The notes under the pieces were generated by a model. It made no database searches and was not told the origin of the DNA. It saw nothing but the letters and a program-made list of their open reading frames with translations. A stretch of 64,000 nt of DNA, from assembly GCA_963723965.1 (NCBI GenBank), contig CAVRSV010000007.1, forward strand, positions 496,001-560,000. The letters are read 5' to 3'. The position numbers and the translations under genes were made by a program. Position 1 is the stretch's first letter; the number at the start of each line of letters is the position of its first letter. Below, piece after piece: positions 59,070-64,000 of the stretch. The stretch is from JARRKC01 sp963723965 (GTDB taxonomy: Bacteria; Acidobacteriota; UBA6911; RPQK01; JAPXNP01).

Positions 59070-59588
59070 ATGAATTGCCGGGCATGGCGTCGCGAAATAG
59101 TGGAATGGCTTGACGGCCGCTCGTCGCATGCCGAAGGAGACGCGCTCTTTCAGCATCTGGCGAGTTGTCCGCAATGCGCTGCTTTCCACAGCGAACAGCT
59201 GGAGACTGACAGGGTGCTCCAGGCTGCGCGCCAGGTCAGTCTGGAGCCACCGCCCCTCCTTTGGCAGCGCATCGAAGTGCGCATCCGGGAGATGGAACAG
59301 GCTCCGGCGGCCCAACCCGGTTTCGCTACCCTGCTCGACCTGTTTCGGCTGCCCCAGGTCAGTTATGGCCTCGGAGCGGCACTTCTGCTTCTCCTGACGG
59401 GCCTCGTGGCGATCGAGACCCGCTCTCCGGCGATCCTGGATCAGGAAGTGCTGGCCCGCCTCGAAGCCTTTTCGGTGCAGGCAGATTCGAATCCTTTCCT
59501 GGGTCCCATGCAGGAGCAGAATCCGTTCTTCACAATGGAGCAATCGAAGCAGCAGAATCCGTTTGACCTTGGGGGAGTCGCAAAATGA
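59070..59588 (+). CDS. Anti-sigma factor with zinc-finger (zf-HC2) domain
   Basis: A 172-residue membrane protein starting right after the sigma stop. The N-terminal anti-sigma domain has the zinc motif H-x3-C-x2-C (LFQHLASCPQCAAF). One membrane helix follows (VSYGLGAALLLLLTGLVAIETRS), then a periplasmic tail of about 60 residues with repeated NPF motifs (SNPFLGPMQEQNPFFTMEQSKQQNPF). It should hold the sigma factor inactive until a periplasmic signal arrives. The stop overlaps the next ATG by four bases. Confidence 0.88.
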   Translation: MNCRAWRREIVEWLDGRSSHAEGDALFQHLASCPQCAAFHSEQLETDRVLQAARQVSLEPPPLLWQRIEVRIREMEQAPAAQPGFATLLDLFRLPQVSYGLGAALLLLLTGLVAIETRSPAILDQEVLARLEAFSVQADSNPFLGPMQEQNPFFTMEQSKQQNPFDLGGVAK

Positions 59589-60025
59589 AGAAAGTAGTGT
59601 GTATCTTCGCGCTGCTTCTACTGCTGGTGACAGGCCAGGTCGCGGCTCAAACCGCGACAACGCGATCGTCCGAAGATGCGAGATTGCGTTATGCGGCAGC
59701 CCAGCATGAGATCATCACGATCCTGATCAATGAGGGCCAGTATGACCGTGTTCCCGCCGAGTTCCAGAAGATCCTCGACCTTCGTTTCGGTGGTGCACAG
59801 GAAGAACTGGTCGTCAAGGAAACGTGGGCGATCGTGAACGGGCTGATGGCGAAACGTCAGTTTGAGCCGGCGCACCGGGTGGTCGACGAGGCCCTGCGGT
59901 ATGCCGTGCAAAGCGAGAGCCGGTTTGCTCTGATCATGTTGAAGGGGAAGATCTACAAACAGGAAGGACGCCTGAAGGACGCGCTCAACGCATATCGACA
60001 GGCGCAGCAACTTCAGGAAAAGTAA
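59585..60025 (+). CDS. Small secreted TPR-like protein in sigma operon
   Basis: A 146-residue exported protein: signal peptide MKKVVCIFALLLLLVTGQVAAQ, then helical repeats, ending in a recognisable TPR (ALIMLKGKIYKQEGRLKDALNAYRQAQQL). It overlaps the anti-sigma stop by four bases, so it is co-translated with it. I do not know its function; a periplasmic partner of the anti-sigma factor is a reasonable guess. Confidence 0.75.
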   Translation: MKKVVCIFALLLLLVTGQVAAQTATTRSSEDARLRYAAAQHEIITILINEGQYDRVPAEFQKILDLRFGGAQEELVVKETWAIVNGLMAKRQFEPAHRVVDEALRYAVQSESRFALIMLKGKIYKQEGRLKDALNAYRQAQQLQEK

Positions 60026-60059
60026 GGGCCGACTTGGGGAGTTGGGAGGAGAGAGGAGT

Positions 60060-60137
60060 TCAAGAGCCTGAATCCGTTCTGCAAGTCAACAGATCTTCTG
60101 GACTTAGGCGAATTTAGGCTCTTGACCCTTTCCTTTT
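60060..60137 (+). terminator. Possible terminator of the sigma operon
   Basis: Inverted arms TCAAGAGCCTGAAT (60060-60073) and ATTTAGGCTCTTGA (60112-60125, one mismatch) with a long 38-base loop, followed by CCCTTTCCTTTTT. The long loop makes it weaker than the terminators at 40409 and 60904. Confidence 0.4.
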
Positions 60138-60276
60138 TCGACAGATACAATACGCGAGAGTTTTTGGAGGCGGAGTAGTTCGCAGCGTTTCATTGAATTC
60201 GGTTTACATACCCTTCCGGGTACGGTGTTGTGAGTTTTATGTTGATTTTGCATTTGTTTTGAAAGGAGTGGAGAGC

Positions 60277-60870
60277 ATGGGAAAGTTTAAGTGGATCCTG
60301 ATCTGTGGTGTCTTGCTTCTCGCGTTCGGTGTCAACGCAGCCGCCGCAGGAGGATCTGACGCACAGGTATTTCTGGCACAGGACGACACGCCGCAATTCT
60401 CGGCCACACTGGCCACCTTCGTCACGTCCCTTCCCACGGGTGAGCGGACGGCCATCTCGATCAGCAACCCGCTGGCAACGCCCTCGGTCGAAGGCCTCGA
60501 CTTCAGCGGATTCCCCACCGGCGGGAACACTGAGGGCGCGGTCTGGGCGTTCTGTTACAACACCCTGGAAGACGGCGCGGTCTCGGTTTACAACTCGTCT
60601 TCAGACCCGGTCGGGACCGGTCTGACGGCGGAAGGTATGCTGATGCCCGGTTCGACCTGGATCACCTACGTGGATGAGGTCCTGGCGACGCTCGGCTTCG
60701 ACTCGGCCGCCGACAGCTTCGTCGGGTACTGCTACTTCGTCGGAGAATTCGATGCCATCGTGGGGACCTACGTCAACACGTTCTCGACGGCATCGAGTCA
60801 GCAGGCCTTCCCGATGCAGTCCGATTTCACGGGTGTGCCGATCACCGGCATGACGGCCGCAGCACAGTAA
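60277..60870 (+). CDS. Module B, gene 1: secreted beta-rich protein
   Basis: A 197-residue exported protein with signal peptide MGKFKWILICGVLLLAFGVNAAAA; the ATG at 60277 follows AAGGAG and GGAG. The mature part (SATLATFVTSLPTGERTAISISNPL...DGAVSVYNSSSDP...GLTAEGMLMPGSTWITYVDEVLATL...DSFVGYCYFVGEFDAIVGTYVNTFS) is a paralogue of the protein at 55835-56503. A long AT-rich leader and a terminator right after it (60904-60937) suggest that it is expressed at a higher level than gene 2. The function is unknown. Confidence 0.75.
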   Translation: MGKFKWILICGVLLLAFGVNAAAAGGSDAQVFLAQDDTPQFSATLATFVTSLPTGERTAISISNPLATPSVEGLDFSGFPTGGNTEGAVWAFCYNTLEDGAVSVYNSSSDPVGTGLTAEGMLMPGSTWITYVDEVLATLGFDSAADSFVGYCYFVGEFDAIVGTYVNTFSTASSQQAFPMQSDFTGVPITGMTAAAQ

Positions 60871-60903
60871 ACGCGGACCGGATACCGTTTTCGGTGGATC
60901 ATG

Positions 60904-60937
60904 AAGGGGCTGATTCCGATCAGCCCCTTTTCTTTTT
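60904..60937 (+). terminator. Rho-independent terminator between module B genes
   Basis: Perfect 11-base arms AAGGGGCTGAT (60904-60914) and ATCAGCCCCTT (60919-60929), a four-base loop, followed by TTCTTTTT (60930-60937). It lies 34 bases after the stop of gene 1 and 17 before the ATG of gene 2, so gene 2 is probably reached only by readthrough or from its own promoter. Confidence 0.85.
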
Positions 60938-60953
60938 GGTACTCTTGGATTCT

Positions 60954-61740
60954 ATGGTTCCCTTGCTCGTCTTCCTCTTGACCCTCCTGCCGCAGGCAAA
61001 CGGAAGCGCCGACGTCCCTGCCGAATTGACGGAAGCGGTCACCGCATACTGGCAGGCCCTCGAAAAACACGACAAGGTTTCCGCCATGCAGTACGTCTAC
61101 CCGGAGGATCTCAACAACTTCCTGAATCGCCAGGACGCGGACTTCCGCAACTGGCACTGCGTCAGCACGAAGACTCGTGGATTCGGACACGGCCAAGGTC
61201 GTGGTTTCCTTTGAGCGCTTCGTGCTGAAGGCCTATCTCGAGTCCGACGCCCGTGAAGTGTGGGTCCGAACCGACCAGGGCTGGAAGGTCCGTGTCGAGA
61301 AGCCCATCTCCATCACGGATCGGATCCACCGAGCCGTGGAGAAATCGGCCAAGAGCGAATTGCCGGCCCGGTTGGACGTCCTGCCCGCGCGATTGACCTT
61401 TTACGGACTCGCCCCCCGGCAACCCAGCGCGTTACGGATCCGTAACGGACTGGACCTGCCGGCCGAGATCGTGAACCTCGAGTACGACCCATCGATGCTC
61501 ACCGCCGAAGGCTCGGTCACGACCATCGCTCCCCACAGCACCGCGAGGATCTTCTTCCGCTATTCGGGCCCGAAACTGACCGAAGAGAACGTCGAGGGAA
61601 AGATCGTGCTCAAGATCCGTCAGGGTGGAGAGGAACGGACGATCGAGGTTCCCGTCGTGTACAACTACATGAACGATCTCGAGCGGTGGATCAGCAGACA
61701 AACCAAGACGTCCTCGGCGCCTCCACCGAAGCAAAGGTAA
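60954..61740 (+). pseudogene. Module B, gene 2: secreted protein with Ig-like domain, single frameshift
   Basis: About 262 residues if the frame is restored; a paralogue of 54973-55782. The first frame, from ATG 60954, reads MVPLLVFLLTLLPQANGSADVPAELTEAVTAYWQALEKHDKVSAMQYVYPEDLNNFLNRQ, matching the signal peptide and N-terminal domain of module A gene 2. The second frame carries ARRLVDSDTAKVVVSFERFVLKAYLES to WKVRVEKP and the beta domain (ARLTFYGLAPRQPSALRIRNGL...VPVVYNYMNDLERWI). The break, one extra base, is near 61155-61175. It ends 32 bases before the convergent secretin stop. Confidence 0.72.
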
Positions 61741-61772
61741 ACCTCTCGTGCCTTTCCGGGGTCGCCCGGCTC

Positions 61773-64000
61773 CTACTGGGGCTCCGTCGCGGGCGCGGGC
61801 TGCGGCTTGGCCGCCTCCTCTTCCCGCGTACGCTTCTCGATCAGCGCCTTTCGCTCCGCTTCCATGCGGTCGATGAAACCGTAGGCACCCCTCAGAGCTC
61901 GCTTGAATTCGAGCGTCAACTCCGTGGCCGTGGGGAGGTTTCGGATGACCTTCGGGGTGATGAAGATGATCAGCTCGAAGCGACGGCTGTTCTTGGTCGT
62001 CGTCCCGAAGAGCGAACCCACGATCGGGATGTCGCCCAGCAGGGGTACCCGCTTCCTTCCCAGGTTGTGGGAATCACTGATCAGCCCGGCGATTCCGATC
62101 GACTGTCCGTCGTGGACGACGAAGGAACTCTGAAGATAGTTCCGGTTGATGGTCGGTGTCAGGGCCGGGCCCGTCGCTGAACTGACCTCGAGCACGACGT
62201 CCATGTTCACGATGCCGCTGGCGGAGATCCTGGGCACGAACAGGAGGGTGGTTCCCGTGGGACGGAACTGAATCGAGTTGACGAAGTTGGTCGTCCCCGA
62301 CTGCAGCGGGTTGCCGAACGACGCAGACGTAACCGGGACCTCCGCGCCGATATTGATCGAGGCCGGAGTTCCGTCCAGGGCCAGGACGCGGGGCGCGTCG
62401 ATGACCTCGACATCGGTCTTCTCGCGCAAGGCCGTAAGAATCGCCTGAATTTCCCGTTCACCGCCCACCATAGCCCGGCTGGTCGCGCTGAGGGTCCCGT
62501 CGGTGATCGATCCGGTCGTGGCGGGAATGAACCCGTTATCGCCCGTCGCTCCCAGCCCCTGGGCCTGCAGGAAGGCTGAGACGCCGAAGGTCAGATCATT
62601 GCGCAACTCGACGGAGTAGATCCGGGCCTCCACGAAACACTGCCGGGGCAGCGTATCGAGCTGTTTGACCGTCTCCAGAATGAACTTGATGTCGGCTTCC
62701 GTCCCCTGAATGATCAACGAGTTGTTGAACTCGTTGACCACGATCTTGACGTTGCCCGCATAGATCGAGCGGATCTGCGACTGCGAGGATGAGGACAGGG
62801 CCGGCCCCAGCTGTCGCATTCCAATGGAACCGCCACCACCCCCCAATCCGCCGCCGCCGTACCCGCCGTAGCCGCCGCCGTACCCACCACCGTAACTGCT
62901 CCCGCCGTAGCCGCCATAGCCGCCACCGTAGCTGCCGCCGTAGCCGCCGCCAAGCTGATTGCCGTAGCCGCCCCCCTGGACGAACCCGGCGTCCCGGTAA
63001 GGCTGGCGGGACGAGCTCAAAGAATTGGCCCCCTGGGATCCCGCGCGCTCTCCCTGCTGGAGCTGGGAAGTCGCTTCGGCCGTGGCCGAGGACGGCAGCC
63101 CCGTCCCGTCCTGGTAGAGTTCCGCCAGAATCTGGGCGATCTGCACCGAGGTCCCATTTTCGACCTGATAGACGTAAGTCTTGATGTTACTCGTGGATGA
63201 AGGCGCGTCCAGCCGATCGATCCACTTCTCGACTTCCTTGAAGACGTCGGCCGACCGGGTCACGACGAGGATGCTGTTCAGACGCTCGATGGCGACGATG
63301 CGGACACCGGCCGCAGTGTCGCCGGGTGCAAAGATCTTGGCCAGGTCTTCGGCCACGTCTGCGGCCTTGTTGAACCGGATCGAGACCAGATCCACCTTGT
63401 TCAGCTCGAAATACCGTGTGTCGAGCAGGCCGACGAGCGTCAGGACCTGTTCGATGTTTTTCGGATAGTCCGTAATGATGAGCATGTTCGCCGGAGCAAA
63501 GTCGACCACGGTCGATCCGGGCGAGAGAAAAACCTGGGCCATCTTCAGCATGTCGTCCGACACGATGTAGTTGAGCGGAATGACGTAGGTCACGACCCCC
63601 TGCTCGGAAAGCGGTCCGGGAATCTGCACACGGACCACTTCGGGGCCCGACGACGACTCGCCCGCCGCCGTCTCCGGGGCCGCCGCAGCGGGCGGTGGGG
63701 GAGCGGGGGAAGGGGGAGGAGCTGCAGGCCCCGCCGATTCGTCGCCCGCTGCCGGAGGAGGCGGGGATTCGGGGGAAGGTGCAGGATTTTCCTGACTCTG
63801 GGTCCCCTGCGGAGCCGGTCCCGGCGGATTGCTCATCAGCACTCCATGGGGCACCGTCGGACCCTCGTTGATCGGGACGATGACGTAGTAGCCCTCCTGC
63901 TGGATGATGGCCAGACCGTTCAGCTTCAGCAGTTGCTCGAGGACACCGAACAGGCGGTCGCGCGGAATCTCGCGCATGCTGAAGATGTTCACGGTCCCCT
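61773..64000 (-). CDS. Type II secretion-type secretin (GspD family), 5' end beyond window
   Basis: Outer-membrane secretin, over 740 residues, entering from the right edge, so its signal peptide is missing. An N0-type domain (GTVNIFSMREIPRDRLFGVLEQLLKLNGLAII) begins at the edge. It is followed by a Pro/Ala-rich linker (63640-63830), N1 and N2 domains (VPLNYIVSDDMLKMAQVFLSPGSTVV, then LDTRYFELNKVDLVSIRFNKA), a Gly-Tyr-rich insertion (62830-62973) and the secretin core. The core has NSLIIQGTEADIKFILETVKQLD and the signature VPLLGDIPIVGSLFGTTTKNSRRFELIIFITPKVI. The tail is charged. The 3' end faces module B. Whether it serves type II secretion or a type IV pilus cannot be told without the upstream genes. 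Confidence 0.9.
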   Translation of the reverse strand, partial: GTVNIFSMREIPRDRLFGVLEQLLKLNGLAIIQQEGYYVIVPINEGPTVPHGVLMSNPPGPAPQGTQSQENPAPSPESPPPPAAGDESAGPAAPPPSPAPPPPAAAAPETAAGESSSGPEVVRVQIPGPLSEQGVVTYVIPLNYIVSDDMLKMAQVFLSPGSTVVDFAPANMLIITDYPKNIEQVLTLVGLLDTRYFELNKVDLVSIRFNKAADVAEDLAKIFAPGDTAAGVRIVAIERLNSILVVTRSADVFKEVEKWIDRLDAPSSTSNIKTYVYQVENGTSVQIAQILAELYQDGTGLPSSATAEATSQLQQGERAGSQGANSLSSSRQPYRDAGFVQGGGYGNQLGGGYGGSYGGGYGGYGGSSYGGGYGGGYGGYGGGGLGGGGGSIGMRQLGPALSSSSQSQIRSIYAGNVKIVVNEFNNSLIIQGTEADIKFILETVKQLDTLPRQCFVEARIYSVELRNDLTFGVSAFLQAQGLGATGDNGFIPATTGSITDGTLSATSRAMVGGEREIQAILTALREKTDVEVIDAPRVLALDGTPASINIGAEVPVTSASFGNPLQSGTTNFVNSIQFRPTGTTLLFVPRISASGIVNMDVVLEVSSATGPALTPTINRNYLQSSFVVHDGQSIGIAGLISDSHNLGRKRVPLLGDIPIVGSLFGTTTKNSRRFELIIFITPKVIRNLPTATELTLEFKRALRGAYGFIDRMEAERKALIEKRTREEEAAKPQPAPATEPQ
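62830..62973 (-). repeat. Gly-Tyr-rich (GGYGG-type) insertion in secretin
   Basis: The encoded stretch GGGYGGSYGGGYGGYGGSSY and its continuation is a low-complexity run of about 45 residues within the N-terminal domain region of the secretin. At DNA level it is an imperfect GCC/TCC-rich tandem array that is prone to slippage, yet it stays in frame. Confidence 0.75.

Noticed and set aside
62830..62973. Repeat array that might be taken for CRISPR
   Set aside because: The units are short, contiguous and in frame, encoding GGYGG; there are no spacers of even length and no cas genes.

Overview
The window is a GC-rich bacterial chromosome segment (about 60% by eye) from a diderm (Gram-negative-type) organism, shown by a type II secretion-type secretin, exopolysaccharide machinery and a secreted multiheme cytochrome c. 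The C-terminal domains of the large secreted proteins (a 'GW..v.Sn..LtGhl.y' block after a region of the form 'fETsivLvNnsd..A') are of a kind I associate with Acidobacteriota. That taxonomic guess is an inference; the rpoB, rpoC and tuf sequences here would settle it.

Layout. (1) 1-13.03 kb, minus strand: the classic translation/transcription block tRNA-Thr(TGT), tRNA-Tyr, tRNA-Gly, tRNA-Thr(GGT), tuf, tRNA-Trp, secE, nusG, rplK, rplA, rplJ, rplL, rpoB, rpoC (rpoC runs off the left edge). The order matches the E. coli thrU-tyrU-glyT-thrT-tufB region, with tRNA-Trp inserted before secE. nusG appears to start at ATT. (2) 13.2-30.3 kb: polysaccharide cluster 1. It holds UDP-glucose dehydrogenase, a methyltransferase, GT2 and GT4 glycosyltransferases, a GT-C/TPR membrane protein, an NAD-dependent epimerase/dehydratase, a polyprenyl-phosphate sugar phosphotransferase, an O-antigen ligase/polymerase-like protein with TPRs, and an ABC-2 export permease without its ATPase. 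(3) 30.5-42.4 kb, minus strand: secreted proteins, namely two paralogous PKD-like repeat proteins, an Asp-box propeller protein, an unknown 422-residue protein and a badly disrupted secreted-protein gene. (4) 42.7-50.7 kb, plus strand: polysaccharide cluster 2, a double-methyltransferase protein followed by six tightly packed GT2 genes. (5) 50.9-54.7 kb, minus strand: an eight-heme cytochrome c (frameshifted), a CapK/PaaK-like adenylate-forming enzyme (frameshifted) and a methyltransferase. (6) 55.0-64.0 kb: an ECF sigma factor/anti-sigma operon, divergent from an FG-GAP-like anchored protein. It is flanked on both sides by copies of one two-gene secreted-protein module, and followed by a secretin with a Gly-Tyr-rich insertion that runs off the right edge.

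Working together: the two sugar clusters plausibly build and export a surface polysaccharide (UDP-glucuronate supply, lipid-linked initiation, chain extension, methylation, polymerisation/ligation). The secreted repeat proteins and the sigma/secretin region look like a regulated cell-surface and secretion programme. The duplicated two-gene module around the sigma operon is the most system-like feature I cannot name.

Caution: at least seven genes outside the housekeeping block are split by one-base frameshifts, several next to short homopolymers, while the 12-kb housekeeping block has none. I cannot tell sequence error from decay without reads. No rRNA, CRISPR array, transposase, integrase or attachment site was seen.
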